Source: an uncultured Clostridia bacterium | GTDB taxonomy: Bacteria; Bacillota; Clostridia; Christensenellales; Aristaeellaceae | Reading direction: 5' to 3' | NCBI GenBank assembly: GCA_934621505.1 | Contig: CAKTUU010000009.1 | Span: 1 to 64,000, forward strand | DNA: 64,000 nt | In this document: positions 53,642-62,539 of the stretch, one piece after another | How positions within the stretch are numbered: position 1 is the first letter of the stretch | How the letters are laid out: each line of letters starts with the position of its first letter | The notes under the pieces: generated by a model | Told to the model about the DNA's origin: nothing | Seen by the model: the letters and a program-made list of their open reading frames with translations, nothing else | The model's database searches: none | Made by a program: the position numbers and the translations under genes

Positions 53642-54442
53642 TTACGGCTGCTCGGCCTTGGTAATATCCTTGCCAAAGTATTTTTCGGAAATGCGGGTCA
53701 GCTCGCCCTCCTGGCCCAAATCCGCAATGGCCTGATTCACCGCCTGAAGCAGGCTGTCGCAGGCGGCTTCCTTGCGCAGGGGCAGGGCTACCTGCGAAGC
53801 TTCCCGGGTCAGCGCCACAACCTTCAAATTGGCGTCGGGGTGGGCGTTCATGTAGTCGTAAAAGGAAACCTCCGCGTTCAGGGTCGCGTCCGCCCTGCCG
53901 GACAGCACCATCTGGATGGTCTGGTCCAGGGTATCAACGCCCACGGCGGTTGCGCCGTAGCTTTCCGCCAGGGTCATATAGGTGCTGGCGATGGAATTGG
54001 CGGTGTGCTTGCCCTTCAAATCCTCAAAGGACTGAATGTCCGTATTGTTACCCCGCACAATCAGCGCCGTGCGGATGTAGCCGTAGGGGGTGGAGAAGTT
54101 GTACTTGGCGGCCCGCTCCTCCGTTACCTCCACGCCGTTGGCGGCAATGTCGTAGCGGCGGGAATCCAGCCCGGCAAAGATGCCGTCCCACTCCGTTTCC
54201 ACAAATCTGGCCGTTACGCCCAGCTTGGCGGCGATGGCCTGGGCCACCTCCACGTCAAAGCCTACCAGGGTTCCCTGCTCGTCATGATAGGTCCAGGGAG
54301 CCCACGCACCCTCCGTAGCCACAACCATTTCGCCCCGGGACTGAATGTCCGCAAGCAGGTCGCCTTCCGCCAGGGCGGCGGGAACCGTCCAAACCAGCAG
54401 AAGCGCCAGGGCAATCGCCAGCCATTTGTTCGTTTTCATCAT
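53642..54442 (-). CDS. polar amino-acid ABC transporter substrate-binding protein (cystine-type?)
   Basis: A 266-residue SBP_bac_3 protein binding an amino acid outside the membrane. The signal peptide (about 1-29, ends AALA|EG) has no lipobox Cys, unlike most Gram-positive binding proteins. VETEWDGIFAGLDSRRYDI and KYNFSTPYGYI resemble TcyA/FliY cystine binders; the substrate is a guess. AAAGGATGG precedes the ATG at 54442. First-expressed product probably in the order permease, ATPase, binding protein. Confidence 0.88.
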   Translation of the reverse strand: MMKTNKWLAIALALLLVWTVPAALAEGDLLADIQSRGEMVVATEGAWAPWTYHDEQGTLVGFDVEVAQAIAAKLGVTARFVETEWDGIFAGLDSRRYDIAANGVEVTEERAAKYNFSTPYGYIRTALIVRGNNTDIQSFEDLKGKHTANSIASTYMTLAESYGATAVGVDTLDQTIQMVLSGRADATLNAEVSFYDYMNAHPDANLKVVALTREASQVALPLRKEAACDSLLQAVNQAIADLGQEGELTRISEKYFGKDITKAEQP

Positions 54443-54466
54443 GAATCCATCCTTTCTTTGATTCAC

Positions 54467-55231
54467 TTAAGAATCGGTATTCAGCATCTGCAGGAAGGCG
54501 CGGGTGCGCGCTTCTTTGGGATTGGCAAAAAAGTCGCCCGAAGGGCCCTGCTCCACCACCACGCCGTTTTCCATAAAAATCACCCGGTTGGACACGTTGC
54601 GGGCAAAGCCCATTTCGTGGGTAACCACCAGCATGGTCATCCCTTCCCGGGCCAGGTCCCGCATGACGGACAGCACCTCGCCGGTCAGCTCCGGGTCCAG
54701 GGCGCTGGTGGGTTCGTCAAAGTAAATAATCTGCGGATTGGTGGCCAGGGCCCGGGCAATGGCCACCCGCTGCTGCTGTCCGCCGGACAGCTCCGCCGGA
54801 TAAGCGTCCGCCCGGTCTGAAAGCCCCACCTTGGCAAGCATCTTCATGGCGATATCCCTTGCCTCGGCCTTGGGCGTTTTGCGGGCGACAACCAGTCCCT
54901 CCATGATATTTTCCAAAGCCGTCTTGTTTAAGAACAGGTTGTAGCTTTGAAACACAAAGGCGGTTTTGCGGCGAATGCGGGCGATATCCCGCTTGGTGAT
55001 GCGGGGCAGGTCAAAGCCTTCGCCGTCAAAGGTCAGGCTGCCACCATCGGCATGCTCCAAAAAATTCAGGCAGCGCAGCAGGGTTGTTTTGCCGGAGCCG
55101 CTGGGCCCCAGAATGGCGACCACATCGCCCTTGTGAACCTGCAAACTGACGTCCCGCAAAACCTGCTGCTGGCCAAAGGCCTTGCGCACGCCCCGCGCCG
55201 CAAGCAGGCATTCATGCTTTGCGTTTTCCAT
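54467..55231 (-). CDS. amino-acid ABC transporter ATP-binding protein
   Basis: A 254-residue ATPase of the polar amino-acid (HAAT) type. Walker [15 protein letters not shown]-loop [11 protein letters not shown], signature [15 protein letters not shown] and Walker [15 protein letters not shown]. It powers the permease at 55212-55886 with the binding protein. ATG at 55231; its start overlaps the permease end by 20 nt, so translation is coupled. Confidence 0.95.
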   Translation of the reverse strand: MENAKHECLLAARGVRKAFGQQQVLRDVSLQVHKGDVVAILGPSGSGKTTLLRCLNFLEHADGGSLTFDGEGFDLPRITKRDIARIRRKTAFVFQSYNLFLNKTALENIMEGLVVARKTPKAEARDIAMKMLAKVGLSDRADAYPAELSGGQQQRVAIARALATNPQIIYFDEPTSALDPELTGEVLSVMRDLAREGMTMLVVTHEMGFARNVSNRVIFMENGVVVEQGPSGDFFANPKEARTRAFLQMLNTDS

Positions 55232-55886
55232 AAGCGGACAGCCTCCTTTCGCCCCACCGCTGCACAAAGGTAAGCAGCGTGGAAAACAGCAGATAGATCA
55301 GCGCTACCTCACAGTACAGCGGCAGCATTTCATAGGTGCGGGCCGCGATGCGCTGGGTCGCCATAAACATTTCCATTACGGTAATGTTGGACGCCAGCGA
55401 CGTGTCCTTGACCATGGAAATGAGCGAATTGGACAGGGGCGGGAACGCGGTGCGCAGCGCCTGGGGCAGCACAATGCGCCGGATAATCTGTAAATAGCTC
55501 ATGCCCACGCAATAGCCCGCCTCCATCTGCCCGGCCGGTACGGACTCCAGAGCCGCGCGCATGGTTTCGGCGCAGTAGGCCCCCTCGTTGATGGCAAACA
55601 CAATGACCGCCGCCGGGAAGGGATCCAGCAGAATGCCCACATCCGGCAGTCCGTAAAACACCACAAACAGCTGCACCAGCAGCGGCGTGCCGCGGATGAC
55701 CCAGATGTAAAACCGGGCAATCTGCTTCAGCACGCGAATGTTGGCAAACTGAACCAGCGCCGTAACGATGGCAATGACCATACCCAGTGAAAACGCGATA
55801 ATCGTCAGCGGGATGGTCATGGTCAGGCCCGGCAGCAGAATTTGCCCAAAAGAATCAATCAGCAATTGAATGACGCGATTGTTCAA
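55212..55886 (-). CDS. amino-acid ABC transporter permease
   Basis: A 224-residue inner-membrane permease with about five TM segments and the HAAT motif [16 protein letters not shown] ([15 protein letters not shown]), with EAA loop [24 protein letters not shown] start at 55886 with AAGGAG about 10 nt upstream. First gene of the transporter operon, divergent from the AraC regulator at 56056. Confidence 0.94.
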   Translation of the reverse strand: MNNRVIQLLIDSFGQILLPGLTMTIPLTIIAFSLGMVIAIVTALVQFANIRVLKQIARFYIWVIRGTPLLVQLFVVFYGLPDVGILLDPFPAAVIVFAINEGAYCAETMRAALESVPAGQMEAGYCVGMSYLQIIRRIVLPQALRTAFPPLSNSLISMVKDTSLASNITVMEMFMATQRIAARTYEMLPLYCEVALIYLLFSTLLTFVQRWGERRLSAYGKRKA

Positions 55887-55946
55887 GCCTGAAAACTCCT
55901 TCCTGACACGCCTTCATCGAAAATCTTCTATGAAGACGGCATATAC

Positions 55947-55952
55947 ACTATA
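55947..55952 (-). promoter_or_regulatory. candidate -10 of the amino-acid transporter operon
   Basis: Minus-strand TATAGT with TGC before it (extended -10), 61 nt upstream of the permease start. No clear -35. Confidence 0.45.
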
Positions 55953-56055
55953 GCACGCTTACGCCGGAGTTTCGATATCCTGTTTGGGAATTTTTTTCTC
56001 ATTCTTTACAGCAGGAAATGACGGCAAAAGTATGGTAGAATAGAAAAACGAAAGG

Positions 56056-57030
56056 ATGATGAGGCCCGTGGCGGAGATTGCGGTTACCAACGGTTTTACG
56101 GGGCAGGCGTTAACGCCCGTGCCCTGCCGGGACGGCGGCGGCAGCATTGCCTGCTATCCCCTGTTTGAAGGGGTGACGGCTATGCTGATTCGTCTGGAAA
56201 CCCATGGCTTTCAGGAGCAGCGGCAGCAGCATGACGGGCTGGAAATCAATTTTTGCGTCAACGGCCGCTTTGAAAGCGTGTTTTCATCCCGGGAGCAGGT
56301 AACCATGACTCCGGGCGATTTGGCGGTAAACCGTTTTGACGGGTTGCATGGGGCTGTTTCGGAGTCCATATTCCCATTGGGCTATTATCAGGGGGTCTGC
56401 CTGCATGTGGACTGCGCCGCCGCGTCCTGTTGGATGCGGCAGAATGTGGGGCCGCTGGCTACGGATTTTGAAAAATTGCAGCAAAACCTGCTGGGCGATC
56501 GCTGGTTTGTGGCGGAAAGCGCCGGTCCCCGATGCGAGCATGTGTTTCGGGAATTGTTTGAGAACCTGCCCTACTTTGACCAGAACTATCTGCGGCTGAA
56601 GGCGCTGGAGATTTTTATGCTGCTTTGCGAAATTCCCAGGCTGGAGGCTAATCAGGGGTATTGCTCGCCGGAGCATCTGCAGCTGATTCGCCATTTGCGG
56701 GATCATCTGCTGACGGACAGAAGCCATTACGAATCCCTGGCGCAGCTGGCCCAGGAGCACTGCCTGTCCGTATCCCATATGCAAAAGCTGTTTCGCCAGG
56801 TATACGGCGTGCCCATTTATCATTACATCAAGGAATACCGGCTGGAGCAGGCGGCTGTGGAGCTGAGCCAAAGCCGCCGCAGGATTACCGATATTGCCAT
56901 GAATGCGGGCTACGACAGCGCCAGCAAGTTTTCGCAGGCCTTTAAAAAGCGCTACGGCGTTACCCCCAGCGCCTACAGGCGTGAGGCAGCCCAGGTAACA
57001 AAACGGCACAATTTTACCAAAACGGAATAG
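56056..57030 (+). CDS. AraC-family transcriptional regulator
   Basis: A 324-residue regulator with an N-terminal sensory domain (about 1-210) and an AraC-type DNA-binding domain (about 225-310: HCLSVSHMQKLFRQVYG, ITDIAMNAGYDSASKFSQAF, RYGVTPSAYRR). It is divergent from the amino-acid transporter, which it may control. AAAGG is too close to the ATG at 56056; an in-frame GTG at 56068 is a possible start. A TAGAAT -10 with TGG before it lies at 56036-56041, without a clear -35. Confidence 0.92.
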   Translation: MMRPVAEIAVTNGFTGQALTPVPCRDGGGSIACYPLFEGVTAMLIRLETHGFQEQRQQHDGLEINFCVNGRFESVFSSREQVTMTPGDLAVNRFDGLHGAVSESIFPLGYYQGVCLHVDCAAASCWMRQNVGPLATDFEKLQQNLLGDRWFVAESAGPRCEHVFRELFENLPYFDQNYLRLKALEIFMLLCEIPRLEANQGYCSPEHLQLIRHLRDHLLTDRSHYESLAQLAQEHCLSVSHMQKLFRQVYGVPIYHYIKEYRLEQAAVELSQSRRRITDIAMNAGYDSASKFSQAFKKRYGVTPSAYRREAAQVTKRHNFTKTE

Positions 57031-57045
57031 CAGGATGCCGTTTTT
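57019..57045 (+). terminator. terminator overlapping the AraC stop codon
   Basis: AAAACGG (57019-57025) pairs with CCGTTTT (57038-57044) around a 12-nt loop containing the stop codon, followed by T. Moderate. TATACT with TGA before it (57052-57057) next to it is a possible -10 of the ZinT-like gene. Confidence 0.55.
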
Positions 57046-57100
57046 GTGTGATATACTCCCATGTGGTTAAACAAGACTAACTCACAAGGAGGAATTACTG

Positions 57101-57790
57101 ATGAAAAAAATGGTATCTGTTTTGTTGGCGCTGGTCTGCCTGCTGGCTTTTGGTCAGGTAAGCCTGGCGGAAGAAACTGACGCCTTCCTGGCCCAGATTG
57201 CGGGCACCTATGTGGAGCTATTCCCCGAAATGGCCAAGGAAGAATATCACCAGGCATGGATTGACGACGTAACCCCCTATGTAGGCGCGGAAAACGCCGA
57301 GGATACCGTGGCCTACCTGCTGAACGTATGCATGGGCAGCCTGTACGGCCAGGAGGCCATTGACAAGTTTACCGCCGATCCTGAGGCCATGCAGTTTAAC
57401 TGCTATTTCCTGGGCGGCGTCAAAAAGATGACGGTGGACGGCAATGTGATTTCCGGCGTGGACGAAAACGGCAATCAGGTTTTCAGCCACAGCTACACCG
57501 CCATGAATCTGGACAATGAAAACGGCTTCCTGTTCTACCAGAGCGACGACGCGGACGCGGGCCAGTTCAGCTACTTTGCCTTCTCCCCGGACACCATGGC
57601 GGATACCTACCATCTGGAATTCCGTTACGCGGAAAAGCTGGAGGATTTGCAAAGCTGGTTTGAGGGAGACTACGCCTATTGGAACGTGGGCGCGATTGCC
57701 GAGGACTACACCCAGGAGCAGCTTTTGAGCGCCATTAATCTGTTCGCCACCGAGAATACCGCCGGCGAGGAAGAAGACGAAGCCGCCTGA
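57101..57790 (+). CDS. secreted ZinT-like protein with a reduced metal site
   Basis: A 229-residue exported protein; signal peptide about 1-23 (SLA|EE). GTYVELFPE near the start and YHLEFRYAEKLEDLQSW..GDYAYWN near the end match the ZinT/AdcA-II lipocalin-like family that binds zinc. In ZinT three His bind zinc (SDH..HFH); here the first region is SPDTM and only the His of YHLEF remains, so zinc binding may be lost or changed. GGAGG precedes the ATG. Single gene. Confidence 0.75.
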   Translation: MKKMVSVLLALVCLLAFGQVSLAEETDAFLAQIAGTYVELFPEMAKEEYHQAWIDDVTPYVGAENAEDTVAYLLNVCMGSLYGQEAIDKFTADPEAMQFNCYFLGGVKKMTVDGNVISGVDENGNQVFSHSYTAMNLDNENGFLFYQSDDADAGQFSYFAFSPDTMADTYHLEFRYAEKLEDLQSWFEGDYAYWNVGAIAEDYTQEQLLSAINLFATENTAGEEEDEAA

Positions 57791-57804
57791 TTCAAAAAAG
57801 AAAA

Positions 57805-57848
57805 ACAAATGGAAACCGAAGGGCCGCGGCCCTTCGGTTTCCATTTGT
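57805..57848 (+). terminator. 44-bp perfect palindrome after the ZinT-like gene
   Basis: ACAAATGGAAACCGAAGGGCC (57805-57825) is complementary to 57828-57848 around a GC centre. It probably ends the ZinT-like transcript, though the T-rich part is inside the stem. Confidence 0.7.
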
Positions 57849-57900
57849 CCCCAAAAAACTCCTTCCCAAACAGCGGTGCCGCAGTCTCTCAGCCGGTCAT

Positions 57901-57998
57901 CGTATCGACCGGCTGACCTGCGGCAGGCAAATGGAAACGTTTCATTTGCTGTGTGCAGCACCCGCTCAGGCGGAGAGATTTCGACTTTGCCGGAAGAC
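57901..57998. repeat. interspersed repeat, module 2 (copy C)
   Basis: A block related to 9416-9512, sharing CGGCTGACCTGCGG and CGTTTCATTTGCTGTG exactly, with scattered substitutions. Module 1 is not present here, so the two modules occur independently. Confidence 0.8.
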
Positions 57999-58043
57999 GG
58001 AAGCACCCTTCCCGGGCCATTCATCCGGGGAGGGTGCGCTTTG

Positions 58044-58226
58044 TTACGCCGCTTTGCCGCGGCCTATCAGCACCACCACAATAAAGGCAATGACCAGTAC
58101 CGTGATGATGATATCCAGCACCCACAAGGGCATGCGCAGCTTTTCATACAGGCGCTCCTTCGCGTTGGCCGGTCCATGGGGCGGCTGGGATTCATCCCGG
58201 GAAATGACATTTGGTTCCTCTGCCAT
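58044..58226 (-). CDS. 60-residue single-TM protein after the sugar ABC permease
   Basis: MAEEPNVISRDES at the N-terminus, then a charged YEKLRMP segment and one TM (about 35-55), ending GRGKAA. GGGAGGG is 5-6 nt before its ATG, and it starts 21 nt after the permease stop, so it is probably a real, co-transcribed small membrane protein. I do not recognise the family; an accessory of the transporter is possible. Confidence 0.7.
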   Translation of the reverse strand: MAEEPNVISRDESQPPHGPANAKERLYEKLRMPLWVLDIIITVLVIAFIVVVLIGRGKAA

Positions 58227-58247
58227 GGTAAGCCCTCCCCGCGAACC

Positions 58248-59825
58248 TTACTTCTTGGCCAGGTATTTGCGCAGGTCCAGCGCCACGGCAATGATGATTA
58301 CCAGACCCTGGGCAATGTAGGTGTAGGAGGATTCCACGCCCATGAACTGCAGGGCGATCTTCAGCAGCTCAAACACCAGCACGCCGATCAGGATGCCGCT
58401 GATTTTACCAACGCCGCCGTTCACGGATACGCCGCCGATGGTGCAGCCCGCGATGGCTTCCAGTTCATAGCCCTGGGCGGTGTTGACGGACGCGCCGCCG
58501 CTCTTGGCGGCCATCAGGAAGCCGGTCAGGCCGTACAGCACAGCCGCCAGCGTGTAGATTTTGATCTTGGAACGGCTGGTATTGATACCGGCCACTTCCG
58601 CGGCGGTTTCGTTGCCGCCGATGGCATACATGTACTTGCCGTAACGGGTCTTGTTATACAGGAACCACATCAGGAAGCCCACCGCCACGGCAATGATGGC
58701 GATGTAGCTGATCATGCGGTTGCCCACATAGCCCAGGGCAATGCCAGTATAGGCGCTTTGCAGGGTGCCGATGGGCTGCGCGCCGGTATACACCAGACAG
58801 ATGCCGTATACCAGGGTTTGCATGCCCAGGGTGGCGATGAAGGGGGGGACCTTCAATTTGGAAATGACGGTGCCATTGACTGCGCCAATCAAAGCGCAGA
58901 TGGCCAGCACGCCCAGCAGCACCGGCAGAATGGGCAGGTTGCCCAGGCCGGGATAAAACTTGTTGGCGTAATCGCCGGCGCGCTGCAGGAAGATGGCGCT
59001 GAGACAGGCGGCAAAGCCAGTCACGCGGCCCGCGCTCAGGTCGGTGCCTTTTGTAATCAGGCAGCCGGACACGCCCACGGCAATGATAAAGCGCACGGCG
59101 GTATTGGACAGCAGGTTGCGGAAGTTGGCCTCGGACAGGAAGTTGGGCCGGAAGATGCTCACCACCACAGCCAGCAGGATGATGCCTACTACAATGGCAT
59201 TATCGCTGATCAGCTTCAGGATCTTTTTGGGGGCGAAGATTTCGCCCAGGCGATGGCCAAAGGTAATGCCCTGCTTATCACATTCCTGCTGCGTTTTCAG
59301 CACCCAGCCCAGCACAATCAGCACCGCGCCGATGATGATCAGCGGCAGATATACGGGGGCCAGAATGCACAGGAAGTGCGCCCAGCCGTTCATTTCATCC
59401 CACAGGATGCCGCTGGAGCTTATCTTACCCTGGTAGTAAGCCACGCCTTCCACATCGGTGGTTTTGGGCGCACCAAACTTATCCTTGGCAAAGGCTCCGC
59501 CAAAAGCGGCAAACTTTTCGTAATCCAGAATATAGGTTTCGGCCGTACCGTCGTTATCGGCATCGATGGCCTCCAGCCCCTCCTGACTCCAAGACTGGGT
59601 GGCTTCGGTTGCTTCCGGATTTTCCGGAACGCCCTCTGTCCGCACCAGCACGTCCAGCTGCTGGTCCACCCGGGTTTCCCGGGCGGTGGCGGCCAGCTTG
59701 CCGACGGCTACGCCCTCCAGCAGGGGGTTCAGGCGGGTCACGTCGCTAAGGCTCAGGTTCAGAAACAGCGACACAATCAGAACGACCCAACCAATGGTCA
59801 AAATGAGCTTTCCATGCTTTTTCAT
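58248..59825 (-). CDS. galactose/ribose-type ABC transporter permease with N-terminal insertion
   Basis: A 525-residue permease. The C-terminal core (about 205-525) is a BPD_transp_2 (MglC/RbsC) permease with FLSEANFRNLL, GTDLSAGRVTGF and NGTVISKLKVPPFIATLGM. The first 200 residues are extra: TM about 7-25, an extracytoplasmic segment of about 120 residues with D88-x-D90-x-D92-G (EF-hand-like) and another TM (about 150-176). E. coli MglC is about 336 residues. ATG at 59825 overlaps the ATPase stop (ATGA). Confidence 0.88.
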   Translation of the reverse strand: MKKHGKLILTIGWVVLIVSLFLNLSLSDVTRLNPLLEGVAVGKLAATARETRVDQQLDVLVRTEGVPENPEATEATQSWSQEGLEAIDADNDGTAETYILDYEKFAAFGGAFAKDKFGAPKTTDVEGVAYYQGKISSSGILWDEMNGWAHFLCILAPVYLPLIIIGAVLIVLGWVLKTQQECDKQGITFGHRLGEIFAPKKILKLISDNAIVVGIILLAVVVSIFRPNFLSEANFRNLLSNTAVRFIIAVGVSGCLITKGTDLSAGRVTGFAACLSAIFLQRAGDYANKFYPGLGNLPILPVLLGVLAICALIGAVNGTVISKLKVPPFIATLGMQTLVYGICLVYTGAQPIGTLQSAYTGIALGYVGNRMISYIAIIAVAVGFLMWFLYNKTRYGKYMYAIGGNETAAEVAGINTSRSKIKIYTLAAVLYGLTGFLMAAKSGGASVNTAQGYELEAIAGCTIGGVSVNGGVGKISGILIGVLVFELLKIALQFMGVESSYTYIAQGLVIIIAVALDLRKYLAKK

Positions 59826-61354
59826 TGTGCTTCCTCCGTCGTGCCGAACTGTGTTGCCAGTTCCATAATATTTTCCTGCGTCGCGTCCTTTTGGTCCACA
59901 AACCCGGTCACCCGGCCGTCACACATCACCATGATGCGGTCGCTCATACCGATCAGCTCGCCCATTTCGGACGAGATCATGATGACGGCCTTGCCCAGCT
60001 TGGCCAAATCCGCGATGATGCAGTAAATTTCATACTTTGCGCCTACGTCGATGCCGCGGGTGGGCTCATCCAGGATAAATACGTCCGGCGCGTTGGCCAG
60101 CCAGCGGGCGATCAGCACCTTTTGCTGGTTGCCGCCGGACAGGGACTGGATCTGGGTTTTATCGGAGGGAGTTTTGATGCTCAAGCGTTCAATATTTTTT
60201 TCCACCAGGTCGGCAATGGCCTTATCATCCAGCACAATGCCATGCTTGACGTATTTATCCAGGCTGGCTACCGCCACGTTGTCGCTGACGCTGAGCACGC
60301 CCAGAATGCCGCTGGCACGGCGGTCCTCGGTCAAAAGAGCCATGCCCTTTTGAATGGCATCCCGGGGCCGGTCAATTTTGACCTCCTGCCCCTTATAAAA
60401 GATTTGTCCTTTGGAGTGGGCGCGAATGCCGAACAGGCCTTCCATCAGCTCGGTACGCTGTGCGCCTACCAGGCCGCCCACACCCAGAATTTCGCCTTTA
60501 TGCAGCTGAAAATTCACATGGCGGAAGCTGCGGGGGTTGATGGAGGTAAAGTCCTTTACGTCCAGCACTACCTCGTCCGTGGCGTAGCACCGGCGCTCCG
60601 GGTACAGGTTATCCAGCTTGCGTCCCACCATGTTGGTAATAATCATATCGGTGGTCAACCCGGCCGCATCCCAGGTGCCAATGTATTTACCATCGCGCAT
60701 AATGGTTACTTCATCGCTGATGCGCAGTATTTCTTCCATTTTATGGCTGATATAAATAATGGAAACGCCCTCAGCCTTTAAGTCCTCGATAATACGGAAC
60801 AGAGCCTCCACCTCGTGCTCGGTCAGGGAGCTGGTGGGCTCATCCAGAATCAGCACTTTACAGTCGTTGGACACGGCCTTGGCAATTTCCACCGACTGCA
60901 TCTGGGAAACGCTCAAGCTGCCCAATTTTTGCTTGGGGTCAAAGTTCATGCGCACGCGCTTCAGCAGCGCGGCGGTATCCGCATACATTTTTTCGTGATC
61001 CACAACGGGAATAAAGCCCAGTGCCTTCTTCATGGGGTAGCGGCCCACAAAGATATTTTCGGCGACGCTGCGCTCGGTAATCGGCTGCAATTCCTGGTGC
61101 ACCATGGCGATGCCCAGCTGCAAAGCCATCAGCGGATCTTTGATCTCTACCTTTTTGCCTTCGTAGATGATCTCGCCCTCGTTCATTTTATAGATACCAA
61201 ACAGGCACTTCATCAACGTAGATTTGCCCGCGCCGTTTTCGCCCATCAAGGCGTGTACGGTGCCGGGCCTCAGTTTGAAGTTGACATGATCCAGCGCCTT
61301 AACCCCCGGGAACGTTTTGACCACGTTCCGCATTTCCAGACGGTATTCCGACAT
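59822..61354 (-). CDS. mglA: galactose-type ABC transporter ATP-binding protein
   Basis: A 510-residue tandem ABC ATPase of the MglA/RbsA group. Domain 1 has Walker A GENGAGKSTLMKC and signature LSVSQMQSVEIAKAV; domain 2 has GLVGAQRTEL-type Walker A and LSGGNQQKVLIARWL with ILDEPTRGIDVG. ATG at 61354 follows AAAGGGGG. The upstream gene is the binding protein, separated by a terminator-like hairpin. Confidence 0.93.
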   Translation of the reverse strand: MSEYRLEMRNVVKTFPGVKALDHVNFKLRPGTVHALMGENGAGKSTLMKCLFGIYKMNEGEIIYEGKKVEIKDPLMALQLGIAMVHQELQPITERSVAENIFVGRYPMKKALGFIPVVDHEKMYADTAALLKRVRMNFDPKQKLGSLSVSQMQSVEIAKAVSNDCKVLILDEPTSSLTEHEVEALFRIIEDLKAEGVSIIYISHKMEEILRISDEVTIMRDGKYIGTWDAAGLTTDMIITNMVGRKLDNLYPERRCYATDEVVLDVKDFTSINPRSFRHVNFQLHKGEILGVGGLVGAQRTELMEGLFGIRAHSKGQIFYKGQEVKIDRPRDAIQKGMALLTEDRRASGILGVLSVSDNVAVASLDKYVKHGIVLDDKAIADLVEKNIERLSIKTPSDKTQIQSLSGGNQQKVLIARWLANAPDVFILDEPTRGIDVGAKYEIYCIIADLAKLGKAVIMISSEMGELIGMSDRIMVMCDGRVTGFVDQKDATQENIMELATQFGTTEEAQ

Positions 61355-61385
61355 ACGCCGTCCCCCTTTGGCCGTCCGCAGATTC

Positions 61386-61413
61386 AAAAAAGAGGGGTGC
61401 TTCCGCACCCCTC
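61386..61413 (-). terminator. terminator-like hairpin between mglB- and mglA-like genes
   Basis: GAGGGGTGC (61392-61400) pairs with GCACCCCTC (61405-61413), loop TTCC, followed on the minus strand by TTTTTT. It probably makes the binding protein more abundant than the ATPase and permease. Confidence 0.85.
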
Positions 61414-61423
61414 CGGAATGCCA

Positions 61424-62371
61424 TTACTTGATCATCTGGTAGTCAACCCAGTAGTAGGCGTCAATGGCTTCGCCCTTGGCGGCCTCGGCGGCCACGTCGG
61501 CGGCCTTGTGGCTCTGGCCGATATGGTCGTTCAGCACGGTACCGGTCATTTCACCATTGGCGACCATTTCCTGGCACTCATCCAGAGCGTCCACGCCCAG
61601 CAGCAGAATGTCTTTATTCACCTTGCGGCCGGCGGAAACAATGGCCTGATAGGCGCCCAGCGCCATGGCGTCGTTGTTGCAGAAGATAACGTCGATCTGA
61701 TCGCCGAACTGAGCCAGAGCGGTAGCGGCCAGTTCCTGACCCTTCGCACGATCCCAGTCGCCGCGCTGCTCAAACAGCTTGTTCACGGCAACGCCGTTGT
61801 CGGTCAGGCACTTGATGGAATACTCGGTGCGGTACTGAGCGTCCACGTTCTCCGGATCGCCAACGATCATTACATAATCCACAGTGCCATTGCCGTTCAG
61901 GTCGCCATGATCCTCACGATCATACACGATCTGACCCTGCATGGTGCCGCTCTGACGGGCGTCGGCGCCAACATAGGCGATCTTGCCTTCCCAGGCAGCC
62001 ATGTCGGTTTCGGAAGGCTCACGGTTGATGTACACAACAGGGATATCGGCGGCCTTGGCCAGCTCGGTCACAGCGCTGGCGGCGGTAGACTGCACCAGGT
62101 TCACGATCAGCACGTCCACGCCCTCGGCGATGAAGCTGTTGATCTGGTTGGTCTGCTCGGTCTGGTCGTTCTTGCCGTCCACCACGGTCACTTCCGCACC
62201 GTAGGTTTCTTCCAGATACTTTTGCAGTTCCGTGCGGTACAGGGTCATAAAATCATCATCGAATCTGTAGATGCAAACGCCAACCTTCAGGGGCTTCTCC
62301 TCAGCGGTCGCCATACCGACAACGCTCAGGGCCATCACAGCAGCCAGCACCATTGCTAACAACTTTTTCAT
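61424..62371 (-). CDS. mglB: galactose-type substrate-binding protein (MglB-like)
   Basis: A 315-residue periplasmic-binding-type protein for galactose/glucose-like sugars. The signal peptide (about 1-23, ATA|EE) has no lipobox Cys. DLNGNGTVD (157-165) matches the EF-hand Ca loop of MglB, and NNDAMALGA, GVDALDE and GTVLND match its sugar and hinge regions. AAGGAG lies 11 nt before the ATG at 62371. Confidence 0.92.
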   Translation of the reverse strand: MKKLLAMVLAAVMALSVVGMATAEEKPLKVGVCIYRFDDDFMTLYRTELQKYLEETYGAEVTVVDGKNDQTEQTNQINSFIAEGVDVLIVNLVQSTAASAVTELAKAADIPVVYINREPSETDMAAWEGKIAYVGADARQSGTMQGQIVYDREDHGDLNGNGTVDYVMIVGDPENVDAQYRTEYSIKCLTDNGVAVNKLFEQRGDWDRAKGQELAATALAQFGDQIDVIFCNNDAMALGAYQAIVSAGRKVNKDILLLGVDALDECQEMVANGEMTGTVLNDHIGQSHKAADVAAEAAKGEAIDAYYWVDYQMIK

Positions 62372-62417
62372 TATGATTCGTCTCCTTTTCATTTTTTGGG
62401 CGGTAACCACCCTTATG

Positions 62418-62433
62418 GGACAAGTATATGTCC
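62418..62433. promoter_or_regulatory. inverted repeat around a possible -10 of the mgl operon
   Basis: GGACA-AGTATA-TGTCC. On the minus strand the centre reads TATACT, a plausible -10 about 50 nt upstream of the mglB start; the repeat could be an operator. TTCAAA is the best -35 but is poor. Confidence 0.35.
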
Positions 62434-62490
62434 TGCCGCGGCTGATTTGAATTGAAAATCCTATTGAAAAATGTGAAAAAATTACGCTGA

Positions 62491-62524
62491 AAAAATAGAA
62501 GCCGCCTTGGATGGGACGGCTTCT
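62491..62524 (-). terminator. terminator of the second MATE gene
   Basis: AGAAGCCG (62497-62504) pairs with CGGCTTCT (62517-62524); the minus strand continues ATTTTTTC. Confidence 0.8.
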
Positions 62525-62539
62525 TTAGAAAGCGGCGTT

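Noticed and set aside
53383..53676. Minus-strand 97-codon frame in the same gap
   Set aside because: It spans three strong hairpins and the terminator region and has no family motif; possibly a decayed transposase end, but I cannot support that.
57876..60026. Plus-strand open frame across the sugar ABC permease
   Set aside because: Antisense to the permease and the small membrane protein, and begins within the repeat block; no recognisable domain.
60815..62359. Plus-strand open frame opposite the mglA/mglB-like genes
   Set aside because: Antisense to two clear genes and crossing their terminator; low-complexity His/Gly-rich text.
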